Positions 45,557 through 56,130 of a stretch of 64,000 nucleotides of DNA are shown piece after piece; the first letter of the stretch is position 1, and every line of letters begins with the position of its first letter. The position numbers and the translations under genes were made by a program. The notes under the pieces were generated by a model, which searched no databases, had not been told where the DNA came from, and saw only the letters and a list, made by a program, of their open reading frames with translations. Source of the DNA: Gimesia sp. Lineage in GTDB: Bacteria; Planctomycetota; Planctomycetia; Planctomycetales; Planctomycetaceae. The DNA lies in NCBI RefSeq assembly GCF_040219335.1, contig NZ_JAVJSQ010000034.1, positions 1 to 64,000 of the forward strand, given 5' to 3'.

Positions 45557-46789
45557 TTACGGCAGGATAAAGATCAGACCGGTTGCTGTAAGTCCCTCTG
45601 TGATGGCGGCTTTGGTATTCCAGGGAACACCGTTGATCCGTTTGGGAGTATTCGGCTCGCCCGGTCGATAGAATCCCAGGGGATACATACGCTTGCGAAG
45701 CGGGTCGATGCTCATCTGGTAAGGTAACGCGATCAGCTGACCGGTAAACCGTCCCATGGAAACAAAGGGCTGCACGAGATCGCGACGGGAAAGACCGTAA
45801 CGTTCCAGGTTGGGATCCTCGAAGTACAAAGGATTGTAGTTTACGTTCGAAGCTTCCCAGGTGTAGATACTTTCAGAGAAGTTCCGTCCCGGATAAGGAG
45901 CATTGCTCAGTTTGAATTCCCGCGGGCACTCCAGAATCGCGCCCCCTTCTTCATCCGGGGCTTTACAAGGTTTGCCATCGGGGCGGGGACACAGGTTCCG
46001 GCATGGTTCGTTCTTGGCGATCTTCGGATCGGGTTCGTAGTCGAAGAACGGCTTGATGTTGGAGATGCGTTTCAACAGGTGCGGTGTTTCGTCTTCCAGA
46101 TCTTCCGGTGCGGCAGGCAATCCATCCACATTGGGAATGTCATCGCCCAGCCCGTCGTAGCTCTTCTGGGTCATGATAAAATTACCGCTGTCGTCATCCG
46201 CTTCCGGAAAGACAGGTACCATCTGCTTCGATGGTGTGGCAGCCGGAGCGGGTGTCACACTTTTGTATTGTACATTCTGAGCCTGGGACGCTGAGGGGTT
46301 CTCTTCCAGGCCAATGGTTTTAAACGGCTCGACTGCAGGTGCCGGGCTGACAGGGGTACTGGGACCGGCAGACGCAAAGGGATTTACTCCCGTGGGAGCA
46401 GCCTGGACCGCGGCAGGCGCGGGGGCGACAGGCATGTCATCCGGGATCGGACGGAAGGCCGGCGTCTGTTCCAATTCGTCGTTTTTGCTCTGCTTACGCT
46501 GTTCGCGGCGTTCTTTGCGTTCCTGCTTTTTCAGCTCGCGTTTATTTTCGCGCGACAGGGACTCCCAGCGCTGCTCCGGAGAACGGCTTTTCAGCTCTTC
46601 CCACGTGCTGGCAGGCACAGGATTCTGTCCGAGGAAGGGGTCCTGCTCTGCGGACGCTTCCTCGACCATCGTAAATGGCGAGAGCCCCAGAACCAGGGCC
46701 AGGCTCAGCAGATATCGCTTACCCGAACTATTCCATGGGTGAATGTTCGGCTGTGTAATTCGGTGCTTCCTGAGTGACTGCAATATCAT
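45557..46789 (-). CDS. Planctomycete-type secreted protein, unknown function
   Basis: 410 residues. A hydrophobic signal segment (about 28-41) is followed by a strongly basic Lys/Arg/Glu helix (about 80-105), then a Pro/Ala-rich low-complexity region (about 110-200). The more conserved C-terminal domain holds a cysteine cluster ([18 protein letters not shown], and ECPREF) near 265-300. The end ([28 protein letters not shown]) looks like a folded motif. I do not recognise a named family. Its start lies 62 nt inside the 3' end of guaB on the same strand, an unusually long overlap, which suggests co-transcription with guaB. Confidence 0.65.
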   Translation of the reverse strand: MILQSLRKHRITQPNIHPWNSSGKRYLLSLALVLGLSPFTMVEEASAEQDPFLGQNPVPASTWEELKSRSPEQRWESLSRENKRELKKQERKERREQRKQSKNDELEQTPAFRPIPDDMPVAPAPAAVQAAPTGVNPFASAGPSTPVSPAPAVEPFKTIGLEENPSASQAQNVQYKSVTPAPAATPSKQMVPVFPEADDDSGNFIMTQKSYDGLGDDIPNVDGLPAAPEDLEDETPHLLKRISNIKPFFDYEPDPKIAKNEPCRNLCPRPDGKPCKAPDEEGGAILECPREFKLSNAPYPGRNFSESIYTWEASNVNYNPLYFEDPNLERYGLSRRDLVQPFVSMGRFTGQLIALPYQMSIDPLRKRMYPLGFYRPGEPNTPKRINGVPWNTKAAITEGLTATGLIFILP

Positions 46790-48212
46790 GCGGATGGTTC
46801 TCCCTGACCGTTGCGGCTGAAACCTGAATGAATTTGGCTTCGGTTCGCATTTCCGCGACAGAATGGACTCCTAAATAACCCATACCAGCCCGTAGTCCAC
46901 CTACAAGTTGATAGAGCAGATTCTGCAGCGGACCTTTGTAAGGTACGCGTCCCTCTACTCCCTCTGGTACCAGTTTCTTGGCGGAATCCTTTCCGTCTTG
47001 TGTAACTGAACTTTGACGGTAGCGTTCGCTACTGCCTTTGACCATTGCTCCCATCGATCCCATCCCACGGTAACGCTTGAAACTGCGTCCCTGGTAAAGA
47101 ATCAATTCACCCGGACTTTCGTCCAGACCGGCGAGCAAACCTCCTAACATCACCGTATGAGCGCCGGCTGCCAGAGCTTTGGCAATGTCACCACTGTAAC
47201 GAATTCCCCCATCGGCGATGACCGGAATACCTGTTCCTTCCAGTGCCTTGGCAGCATTGGAAATCGCAGTTAACTGCGGCACACCGACGCCTGAGATAAT
47301 TCGCGTTGTACAGATTGAGCCAGGACCGATGCCGACCTTAACCGCGTCCGCTCCCGCATCCGCCAGGTCTCGGGCACCCTGTTCAGTCGCCACATTACCG
47401 GCAACCACATCGATGTCCCATCGTTTTTTGATTTCTCTCACGGTCTGGACCACATTGCCGGAATGGCCATGGGCACTGTCAACAACCAGAAGATCCACCC
47501 CTTTTTCAATCAGTAAAGCGGCACGATCATAATCTCGGACACCCACCGCAGCTCCAACTCGCAGCCGCCCCCGTGAATCTTTGGAGGCCAGCGGGAACTG
47601 CATCGTCTTGTCGATGTCTTTGATCGTAATCAGCCCCTTCAGTTGATAATTTTCGTCAACCAGCAGAAGTTTCTCGACCTTATTTTCCAATAATATCCGC
47701 TGAGCCACTTCAAGCGTTGTATCTTCCGCAGCCGTCACAAGTTTTTCTTTCGTCATGACTTCAGATATCTGGGTGTCGGGAGAATCGAGAAACCGCAGGT
47801 CACGGCTCGTCAAAATCCCCACAAGCCTCCCATTTTGTGTCACGGGGACCCCGCCGATGTTTCTCCGCTTCATGATTTCGGCAGCTTCTGCCACTGTAAC
47901 CTCGGGAGGCAGTGTGACCGGGTCCACAATCACACCGTGTTCGCTCCGTTTTACCAGGTCCACCTGCATTGCCTGCTGTTCCGCTGTCATGTTTTTGTGG
48001 ATGACCCCGATGCCCCCCTCCTGGGCCATGCCGATCGCCATATCGCTCTCAGTCACGGTGTCCATGGGGCTGCTGATAATCGGAACATTGAGAGGGATAT
48101 TTCGAGTAAGCTGGCTGGCAACACTGACTTCCGAAGGCATGACTTCGCTGTAAGCTGGTTGCAGCAGAACATCGTCGAAAGTAATTCCCTGACAGATAAT
48201 GCGGTCTTGCAT
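46728..48212 (-). CDS. guaB: Inosine-5'-monophosphate dehydrogenase
   Basis: Converts IMP to XMP with NAD+, the committed step of GMP synthesis. 494 residues, the usual length. The TIM barrel is interrupted by a CBS pair (about 95-215). The catalytic loop [18 protein letters not shown] carries the active Cys near 303, and the later [14 protein letters not shown] flap with the YKG segment is complete. AAGGAGAGG before the ATG is a strong ribosome site. It is preceded by rsmA, 112 bp away on the same strand. Confidence 0.97.
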   Translation of the reverse strand: MQDRIICQGITFDDVLLQPAYSEVMPSEVSVASQLTRNIPLNVPIISSPMDTVTESDMAIGMAQEGGIGVIHKNMTAEQQAMQVDLVKRSEHGVIVDPVTLPPEVTVAEAAEIMKRRNIGGVPVTQNGRLVGILTSRDLRFLDSPDTQISEVMTKEKLVTAAEDTTLEVAQRILLENKVEKLLLVDENYQLKGLITIKDIDKTMQFPLASKDSRGRLRVGAAVGVRDYDRAALLIEKGVDLLVVDSAHGHSGNVVQTVREIKKRWDIDVVAGNVATEQGARDLADAGADAVKVGIGPGSICTTRIISGVGVPQLTAISNAAKALEGTGIPVIADGGIRYSGDIAKALAAGAHTVMLGGLLAGLDESPGELILYQGRSFKRYRGMGSMGAMVKGSSERYRQSSVTQDGKDSAKKLVPEGVEGRVPYKGPLQNLLYQLVGGLRAGMGYLGVHSVAEMRTEAKFIQVSAATVRENHPHDIAVTQEAPNYTAEHSPME

Positions 48213-48324
48213 TGGGCCTCTCCTTACGAGTCTCTTTAATGTATTTTCTGTTTCGTGTTCGAAATCGATGATTTATTTTTTTGAAACATTGTAGGCAAAA
48301 TACCCGCCGACGGGGCAATCTGTT

Positions 48325-49254
48325 TCAAATGTTTGCGTTTCGTGTGATCTGTTCCTGGAATGCGTTCCCCAGTTCGATCATCTCGGGCACCGTCAATTCC
48401 TCAGCCCGGGTTTTCTCCCGATCGTAACCGTGTGCCTCCAGAAGTGAGTCTACTTCCGTTTTACTCAACTGCTTGCTGTACATTCCCACCAACGTGCTCC
48501 GCATCAGTTTCCGACGATGCTGGAAGACTCGTCGCAGGAAATCCTGAAAGAAGACCCGGTCCCCGATCTTCTGTTTCAGGGGCGGATTCGGCGTCAGCTG
48601 GACAATCGCCGAATCAACCTTGGGTCGAGGCCAGAAAACGGTGGGCCCCACTTTTTTGAGCAGCTTGACGAAGCACTGCGACTGCAACCAGACCGACAGC
48701 GCCCCGTAATTCGAAGTCGCAGGCTTACACGACATTTTTAAACCCAGCTCGTACTGAATCGTAACCACCATCCGGTTCCAGGGCAGATCCGAGGCAACCA
48801 GATTCGAAATAATGGGCGTCGCCACGTTGTAAGGCAGGTTGGCCACCAGCTTCAGGTGACTGCCCGGGTTCGCTTTGAGCTGCTGGTCAACCTCTTCCAG
48901 CACGATGGGGTTGAGCCGGTTTTTGTTCTTGAGCGCGTCGCAGTTCAGCAGGGTGATGTTGTCGTACTTCTGCGTAGCCTCGCTGGCCAGGGTGTACATG
49001 TTACGATCGTACTCGACCGAGATCACATGCCGGGCTTTCTGAGCCATGAACGTGGTCATGCCCCCGGTTCCGGTTCCTACTTCCAGCACTATGTCGGTGG
49101 GTTTAATGTGTCCCTGTTCAACGACGTACTCGATGATATTCAGATCGATCAGAAAGTTCTGGCCCAGATCAGAGCGCGGGTTAAAGCCATGCCGCTCAAA
49201 GAGCTGCATTAAATAAGATCGAGTCTGCCTTTCATCTTCTTTCATTGATACCAT
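48325..49254 (-). CDS. rsmA: 16S rRNA dimethyladenosine transferase
   Basis: Also called ksgA; dimethylates two adjacent adenosines near the 16S 3' end in late 30S assembly. About 309 residues. The SAM-binding motif VLEVGTGTGGMT, the DLGQNFLID head and the catalytic LVANLPYNVATPI are all present. The usual start is ATG 49254 or ATG 49245. Both overlap the 3' end of ribE, so translation is coupled. The C-terminal helical domain is complete. Confidence 0.95.
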   Translation of the reverse strand: MVSMKEDERQTRSYLMQLFERHGFNPRSDLGQNFLIDLNIIEYVVEQGHIKPTDIVLEVGTGTGGMTTFMAQKARHVISVEYDRNMYTLASEATQKYDNITLLNCDALKNKNRLNPIVLEEVDQQLKANPGSHLKLVANLPYNVATPIISNLVASDLPWNRMVVTIQYELGLKMSCKPATSNYGALSVWLQSQCFVKLLKKVGPTVFWPRPKVDSAIVQLTPNPPLKQKIGDRVFFQDFLRRVFQHRRKLMRSTLVGMYSKQLSKTEVDSLLEAHGYDREKTRAEELTVPEMIELGNAFQEQITRNANI

Positions 49255-49849
49255 CAAGTGTTAAGGGAACCAGCTTTGACACGTACTTCCCGAGAATATC
49301 GGTTTCAATATTCACAATACTGCCCACCTGCTTCTGACCCAGCGTCGTCACTTCCAGTGTGTGTGGAATCAGCGCGATACTGAAGGAGGATGCTTCGCAG
49401 CCCACTATGGTCAGGCTGATGCCATCCACGGTGACCGATCCCTTGGGGACCATCTGCAAAGCCAGTGCTTCCGGAACTTCGAACCACATCGTGATCCATT
49501 CGCCGTCCCGGTCGATCGATTTGATCGACCCCACGCCGTCCACATGCCCTTGAACGAAGTGACCACCCAGCCGTCCGTTTGCTGCCAGCGGGCGTTCCAG
49601 ATTCACGACATCGCCCACGGTTAACAGCCCCAGGTTGGTCTTCGCCAGGGTTTCCGCGCCCGCCTGGAACTTCAGAGAGTTCGCGGCGATCTCCACCACC
49701 GTCAGGCAGCAGCCATTGATGGCCACACTATCACCGATCTGGGCCTCATGTAAAATGAGTTCCGGAATCTTCAGCGTCAAATCGATGGAGGAGCCGTTCT
49801 TTTCGAGAAGTTGAACGGTACCCTGCCCCTCGACCAGTCCCGTAAACAT
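49232..49849 (-). CDS. ribE: Riboflavin synthase alpha chain
   Basis: Dismutates two 6,7-dimethyl-8-ribityllumazine molecules to riboflavin. 205 residues with the two-barrel repeat: the N-terminal MFTGLVEGQG (catalytic start) and barrel 1 with INGCCLTVV, then barrel 2 with VDGISLTIVG. HFVQGHVDG is the lumazine-binding signature. No FMN riboswitch or other rib gene is adjacent. Its 3' end overlaps rsmA, and pssA lies 54 bp upstream on the same strand. Confidence 0.95.
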   Translation of the reverse strand: MFTGLVEGQGTVQLLEKNGSSIDLTLKIPELILHEAQIGDSVAINGCCLTVVEIAANSLKFQAGAETLAKTNLGLLTVGDVVNLERPLAANGRLGGHFVQGHVDGVGSIKSIDRDGEWITMWFEVPEALALQMVPKGSVTVDGISLTIVGCEASSFSIALIPHTLEVTTLGQKQVGSIVNIETDILGKYVSKLVPLTLDGINERR

Positions 49850-49903
49850 CGGCGACAGTACCTTCGGCGTTCTAAAAACAGGGGAATTAAACGAATCAGT
49901 TTC

Positions 49904-50785
49904 TCAAATTTCTCTGGATTTGTATAGTCGTCCAGAGATAACTTCTTCCCAAAAAGCACGAATTGGGGACGAAAACGCGAAATAACAGAACAGGACCGGG
50001 ACCGCCAGCTCCTGCACCAGAAAGATCAGGGCCAGAGAAAATACGAGCTGAATCACATGCCGGCGGCTCCGCTGACCAGTGAACAACTGGTTAAACACAT
50101 GCGGATAATGCACGCGCGAGACCATCAGTGCAGCGACCGCCAGTGTGATCAGCGGCAAGGCCCAGCCGATGCCGGTAATTAACCAATCTGCCAGGGACTG
50201 CATCGATCCATTTTTCGTCTCTGCCAGCTTGTAAAGGCCGCGCATCGCGATCGGAAAGGACGCCACCACGCCTGCAGCGGCAGGAGAAGGGAGACCACTG
50301 AACCCTTCGTGCGAATCATCTTCATCTGTTTCCACATTAAAGCGTGCCAGCCTTAAAATGGTACAGACCGCAAACAGCAGCGCGATCACCCATAACAGAC
50401 GCGGATGATAGATCTGGGTACGAAACTGAATCATCTGCAGCATCAGAAACGCCGGGGCCACTCCGAAGCTGATCGCATCGCACAGGCTGTCGAGCTGCGC
50501 ACCGAATTCCGTGGTCTGATTCGTCCAGCGGGCGGCACTGCCATCCAGGGCGTCGAACAGCATCGCTACAAAGATCAGCACCGCAGCGATAAACAGGTGT
50601 TGATTTTCAAAAGAGTTATAGACCCCTGGTGCAGTTCCCAGCATGCGGGTCAGACCACCACTGGTCACGTGCCCCATATATTCCGGTCCGACCTTGGCTG
50701 CATAGGTAATCGCGCCAAAACCACAGGCGGCATTACCCAGCGTCAACAACGTCGGTAGAACGGCAATCAGTTTACGCTTCTTCAT
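49904..50785 (-). CDS. pssA: CDP-diacylglycerol-serine O-phosphatidyltransferase
   Basis: Makes phosphatidylserine from CDP-DAG and serine in the membrane. 293 residues from ATG 50785, which overlaps the psd stop by 14 nt; a longer reading is less likely. The CDP-alcohol phosphatidyltransferase motif DG-x2-AR-x8-G-x3-D-x3-D is seen as ALDGSAARWTNQTTEFG followed by AQLDSLCD. Several membrane helices follow. Translational overlap with psd places consecutive phosphatidylethanolamine steps together. Confidence 0.93.
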   Translation of the reverse strand: MKKRKLIAVLPTLLTLGNAACGFGAITYAAKVGPEYMGHVTSGGLTRMLGTAPGVYNSFENQHLFIAAVLIFVAMLFDALDGSAARWTNQTTEFGAQLDSLCDAISFGVAPAFLMLQMIQFRTQIYHPRLLWVIALLFAVCTILRLARFNVETDEDDSHEGFSGLPSPAAAGVVASFPIAMRGLYKLAETKNGSMQSLADWLITGIGWALPLITLAVAALMVSRVHYPHVFNQLFTGQRSRRHVIQLVFSLALIFLVQELAVPVLFCYFAFSSPIRAFWEEVISGRLYKSREI

Positions 50786-51821
50786 TGGAGGCCTCAGTGG
50801 GGGACTCTGCATATTTCGCCAGAATAGTCGAACCAGCTTTCAACTTGTCACCCGGCTTCGCCAGGATTTCCAGTCCTTCTTCCTGGGGGAACACAAGCAC
50901 GGTCCGGGAACCCAGCTTAATCATACCAAACTGCGCCCCCTTGGTTAATTCATCGCCCGGTTTCAAGCGACAGACAATCCGCCGCGCAATTGCACCGGTA
51001 ATCTGCTGTACCAGCATCGGTCGGCTGGTCGGCTCGGGCATCTGCAGATAGACTTCCAGTCGCTCGTTTAACCGCGTGGACTCCGGTCGCAGCGCGTTCA
51101 GACATTTCCCGGGTCGATACGCAAGTTTGATAATCTTACCGGCAACCGGCATCCGGTTGATATGGACATTGAAAATCGACAGGAAAATGCCAATCTCGAT
51201 CGCCGGACCGCCGATATATTCGTGATGCGCAATCTCTTCAATCGTATCGAAGGTCCCGTCCGCAGGAGAAACAATCACACCCTCACCCGCAGGGATTGTC
51301 CGCTGGGGGTTCCGGAAGAACCAGACAATCTCCATCCCGAACAACACCAGCGTAAGCACCAGCAACCAGCCGATGTAGCTGAGCACACCGGTCACCACGC
51401 CGGATAAAATCACGCCGGAGAGCAGGGCGGCACCGCCGAAAAACAGGGTTGAGAGAACGAACAGTTCGGCCAGCCCTTCACGGGCAAAGGGGAGTCGGCT
51501 GCGATACGCAAAGGGATCGTCGGCTTCCTCCCAGTAGTAGCCTCCCTGGTTCTCATGATATTTGAGGTCGCGGGGATCGAGCACATCATGCGGACAGGGA
51601 TTGAAGTCCCCCTTCCGTGTGCTCTCCATTTTTTTCACGTAACGGGGGCGAAACGTCTTCAACCAGAATCGCCGCCAGCGGCCCCAGAGCATTTCCAGGT
51701 TGATAATAATTCCCCCACCCGGCTGAATGGTCGTCAGTTGCGGATCCATGGGCTGGACTTCCCGTCGGGAATAAGGTTGTCCGGTGGGAGGTGGATTAAC
51801 GTCTGATGAAGTTGAACTCAT
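50772..51821 (-). CDS. psd: Phosphatidylserine decarboxylase proenzyme
   Basis: Converts phosphatidylserine to phosphatidylethanolamine after autocatalytic cleavage to a pyruvoyl enzyme. 349 residues. The cleavage site is the Gly-Ser of GMIKLGSRTVLVFP near 311-315, of the short prokaryotic GS-type. ENDs of the barrel include VIVSPADGTFDTIEE and FLSIFNVHINRMPVAG. The N-terminal 130 residues are longer than usual and hold membrane helices (LSTLFFGGAALLSGVILSGV). Overlaps pssA by 14 nt. Confidence 0.93.
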   Translation of the reverse strand: MSSTSSDVNPPPTGQPYSRREVQPMDPQLTTIQPGGGIIINLEMLWGRWRRFWLKTFRPRYVKKMESTRKGDFNPCPHDVLDPRDLKYHENQGGYYWEEADDPFAYRSRLPFAREGLAELFVLSTLFFGGAALLSGVILSGVVTGVLSYIGWLLVLTLVLFGMEIVWFFRNPQRTIPAGEGVIVSPADGTFDTIEEIAHHEYIGGPAIEIGIFLSIFNVHINRMPVAGKIIKLAYRPGKCLNALRPESTRLNERLEVYLQMPEPTSRPMLVQQITGAIARRIVCRLKPGDELTKGAQFGMIKLGSRTVLVFPQEEGLEILAKPGDKLKAGSTILAKYAESPTEASNEEA

Positions 51822-53579
<1,758 letters not shown>

Positions 53580-53607
53580 ATTGATTCCGATCAACTCTGA
53601 AATGAAC

Positions 53608-53644
53608 AGCTCCCCCCGGAACCCGTTTCCGAGGGGAGCTTTTT
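53608..53644 (+). terminator. Intrinsic terminator of eno
   Basis: AGCTCCCCCCGGAA pairs with TTCCGAGGGGAGCT (one C-A mismatch) and is followed by TTTTT. It starts 29 nt after the stop. Confidence 0.9.
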
Positions 53645-53858
53645 ATGCGCAGGCTTAAGTTGCAGTATGCGATTCTTCGCCCCATCTCAACTCATTTCAG
53701 CCAAGCACACTCCGGTCGGCACCACAGACACAGTCGCGACAATCACTACAGCTTAACAGGGTCTGGAGAAACCTGTGCAACCCTGTCGATTTTGATGAGG
53801 TAGCTCTGCGCCCCACGTCTGCAGAGATTGTGTTTCTTTTACATCGGCCATCAATATC

Positions 53859-54446
53859 GTGACTGACAGACAGCACCAGAACGAAGAAACCGGGATCGGC
53901 TGGATGATCTCGCTGACATTCTGGCTGCTGTTATTCTTCGCGGCGAGCCTGTTCGCTGCGGTAGTCCTTTCGCCGCGGTATCTGGCCTACCTCGAGTTAA
54001 GGAATGAGTATCTCTCGAACCAGGTCCAGCTGGTGACCCTGGAAAACCAGGTCGAATACCTGAAACAGATCGCCCATTCGCTGGAACATGATCCTGAGTT
54101 TCGTTCCGAAGTCGCACGAGTCGACTTTGATGCCGTTCGACCGGGTGAAGAGCGGATTGCCGTCGATCCCGATCTGGCCCTGGATCTGCCTCAATGGAAT
54201 TCGCGTCAGAGAATCCCGGTCACCAGTCGCGCCTGGTACGTGCCCATGCTGAGCGTGCTCAGCGAAAACCACAAGGTGCGCTCCTCGCTGCTGCTGACCG
54301 CCGGGGTGATTGTGCTGCTGTCTTTTACGTTTCTGCATGAATCGCAGTCCCATCAGCTGGAGCACGTAACCCGATCCACCAAAGACTTTGTGTCGCTGTT
54401 CCTCTCTCGATACCGCATCTCGGAATCAGAGGCCGATGAAGACTGA
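53859..54446 (+). CDS. FtsB/DivIC-like septum formation initiator family protein
   Basis: 195 residues from a GTG start. A short cytoplasmic tail is followed by one membrane helix (about 16-37). Next comes a coiled coil (about 45-75) ending in LEHDPEFRSEVARVDFDAVRPGEERI, which matches the DivIC/FtsB pattern of ALE-DPEYIE..AR..-GMVRPGE. A second hydrophobic segment lies at about 147-163 and is not typical of the family. FtsB normally bridges FtsL and FtsQ at the septum. Planctomycetes are reported to lack FtsZ, so the role here may differ. Its position after eno mirrors the eno-ftsB order in many Proteobacteria. Confidence 0.72.
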   Translation: MTDRQHQNEETGIGWMISLTFWLLLFFAASLFAAVVLSPRYLAYLELRNEYLSNQVQLVTLENQVEYLKQIAHSLEHDPEFRSEVARVDFDAVRPGEERIAVDPDLALDLPQWNSRQRIPVTSRAWYVPMLSVLSENHKVRSSLLLTAGVIVLLSFTFLHESQSHQLEHVTRSTKDFVSLFLSRYRISESEADED

Positions 54447-54699
54447 CCCCGGTTCCGGCTGTAAGGAATAACACGAATGCAGCAAACGCCCCGCCTGCAA
54501 CACCTGAGCTTGTTTTTGTGATCCTAGCCTTTCTTCCCAGGAACCACGTTGTTCGGATTTTTTCTGGAATAGCTGCTCTGCCATTCTATCTCGCTGAAAG
54601 CCGGCAGCAGAAATCAAATTCAGTTCGGACAATCCCGAAGCAGCGACGATTTGATTAGTAGTTATTTCATGACGTTTCAACCCTGAAGGGTATCACAGA

Positions 54700-55032
54700 A
54701 TGGATACAGATAAGCAAGCCAGAACTTCTCTGTTAACGGAATTCAGACTGAGACGCTGGGCGCGGATGCACTACGTTTCGGCCGATCAAAGAAAAGCGAC
54801 CTGGAATCCCATCGTTCTCGATGAAATGCAGAATAAGGATCAGGAAATGCACGAAGCAGAAGAAAACAGCATGAAGGCCCGTGTTTCATCCATGTATGTG
54901 CCACTGGCACCCGGGACTATTACCCGCATCGATCAGTCACACGAAGAAGCCGCTGCACCTCACATCCTGAAAATGCAGGATCGCTCCTCGCGCAATCTGC
55001 AACGGGTAGCTGATCAGATGCTGGGCGAATAA
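54700..55032 (+). CDS. Small soluble protein, unknown function
   Basis: 110 residues, start ATG 54700. Charged and apparently helical, with no signal peptide or membrane segment. Segments worth noting are FRLRRWARMHYVSADQRKATW and a Met/Glu-rich middle. No family recognised. It lies between the FtsB-like gene and the convergent motB-like gene, 254 bp after the former. Codon use looks like its neighbours, which is the main support for its being real. Confidence 0.5.
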   Translation: MDTDKQARTSLLTEFRLRRWARMHYVSADQRKATWNPIVLDEMQNKDQEMHEAEENSMKARVSSMYVPLAPGTITRIDQSHEEAAAPHILKMQDRSSRNLQRVADQMLGE

Positions 55033-55072
55033 GCTTGCTCAATCACGCGCCCCGATTCTCTCGACCTCCGCA

Positions 55073-55789
55073 CTATTTGCGGGGGCCGACGTAGTCATCG
55101 ACAAACGCATCCAGCAGCAGCACATCCAGACGGTCCATCTGCTGCGTTTTCTCATCCCCGATCTGCAGGGGAGGCTCGTAATCGGCGGCAGCGGTAATGC
55201 GAATCCGCTTCGCCTCGATTCCTTTCTGGATCAGATAGAGCATGGCCTCTCGCCCCCGCTGGTAAGTCAGTACCAGTTTATCATTGTAATGGCCATCCTG
55301 AGGCAAAGGTTTCACGGACGTATGAGCCCGCAGCTCAATCTTGTTCGGCTTGCCCGCCAGCTCCGGAATCATCTCGTCCAGCTTCCCTTTACGTTCCTCG
55401 TCAAGGTCTACCTGGGTCTGACCGTAATACAGGGTCTCCCCGACCGGAACCGGTACTCCTTCCCGGAAGCGATAGATACGCACATCCTTGCCTTCGAGGG
55501 CCTTCGTCTTAATCCCCCCGCGTCCCCGCGCCTTGCTGTCGGTAAACGCCCCCAGCATACTCATCTGCTCGATCATCGAGTTCATCGGAAAATATTTTCC
55601 GGGAGGGGAAATGGGGCCGGTACGATAACCCGTGTAAGACTGAATCGACTCCAGGATCGACCGGAATTTTTCATCATTCACGATTTCACTGAGTGAAACC
55701 AGCATGATGAAGAACGTCAGCAGCAGCGACATCATGTCACCGTAAGTCACCACCCATTCGGGGACTCCCGGTGGACCATCGTCTTCCAT
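55073..55789 (-). CDS. MotB-like OmpA-family protein (orphan flagellar stator-type)
   Basis: 238 residues. The N-terminus VPEWVVTYGDMMSLLLTFF is the MotB plug/helix signature, with Asp18 equivalent to the proton-binding Asp32 of E. coli MotB. The C-terminal OmpA-like peptidoglycan domain (about 135-225) is degenerate: IELRAHTSVKP replaces the usual GHTD, followed by NDKLVLTYQRGREAMLYLI and a GIEAKRIRITA tail. AGGAG lies nine bases before the ATG. No motA is adjacent and no flagellar genes are in the window. It may be a stator subunit expressed from a scattered locus or a TolR/ExbD-like envelope protein. Confidence 0.82.
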   Translation of the reverse strand: MEDDGPPGVPEWVVTYGDMMSLLLTFFIMLVSLSEIVNDEKFRSILESIQSYTGYRTGPISPPGKYFPMNSMIEQMSMLGAFTDSKARGRGGIKTKALEGKDVRIYRFREGVPVPVGETLYYGQTQVDLDEERKGKLDEMIPELAGKPNKIELRAHTSVKPLPQDGHYNDKLVLTYQRGREAMLYLIQKGIEAKRIRITAAADYEPPLQIGDEKTQQMDRLDVLLLDAFVDDYVGPRK

Positions 55790-56130
55790 GACTGTCTGCT
55801 CCTGTTAGTGAATGAAGAAATAAGGAGATTCGGCAGAATCTGCCGCTCTCGCGGAATTCCAGCGCCGCTTACCACCAGAATCGTCATGCGGCGCCGTGAA
55901 ACTTGGCGGATTTTTCTCAAACCGGCCCTGTTCAGCGGGTTTACAGGCCCACCCCGTCACCCCCGGCGGTGTTCTGCAAATCCCCTCCCTCGAACAAAAT
56001 GCCCCTTAGATCATTGACGAACACAATAAATATCTACAACATTAGGAGTTAAGTAAGCAGCAACCGATCAGAACATCAGCGCTAGAGAAATCCGGGAATT
56101 TCTGGGAAAAGAAAAGGAAGTGGTCAAGGA
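55790..56130. other. Divergent motB-rnd intergenic region with hairpin
   Basis: No gene supported in 341 bp. A GC-rich hairpin with a shared loop motif lies at 55862-55894 (listed separately). The last 90 bp before rnd are AT-rich and contain AAGGA immediately before the ATG. Confidence 0.5.
55862..55894. repeat. Hairpin with repeated loop motif, copy A
   Basis: GCGCCGC pairs with GCGGCGC around a 19-nt loop that contains most of ACCAGAATCGTCATG. The same 15-mer (one substitution) is found in another hairpin loop at 60144-60176. On the minus strand this copy lies about 75-105 bases upstream of the motB-like start. Confidence 0.4.
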
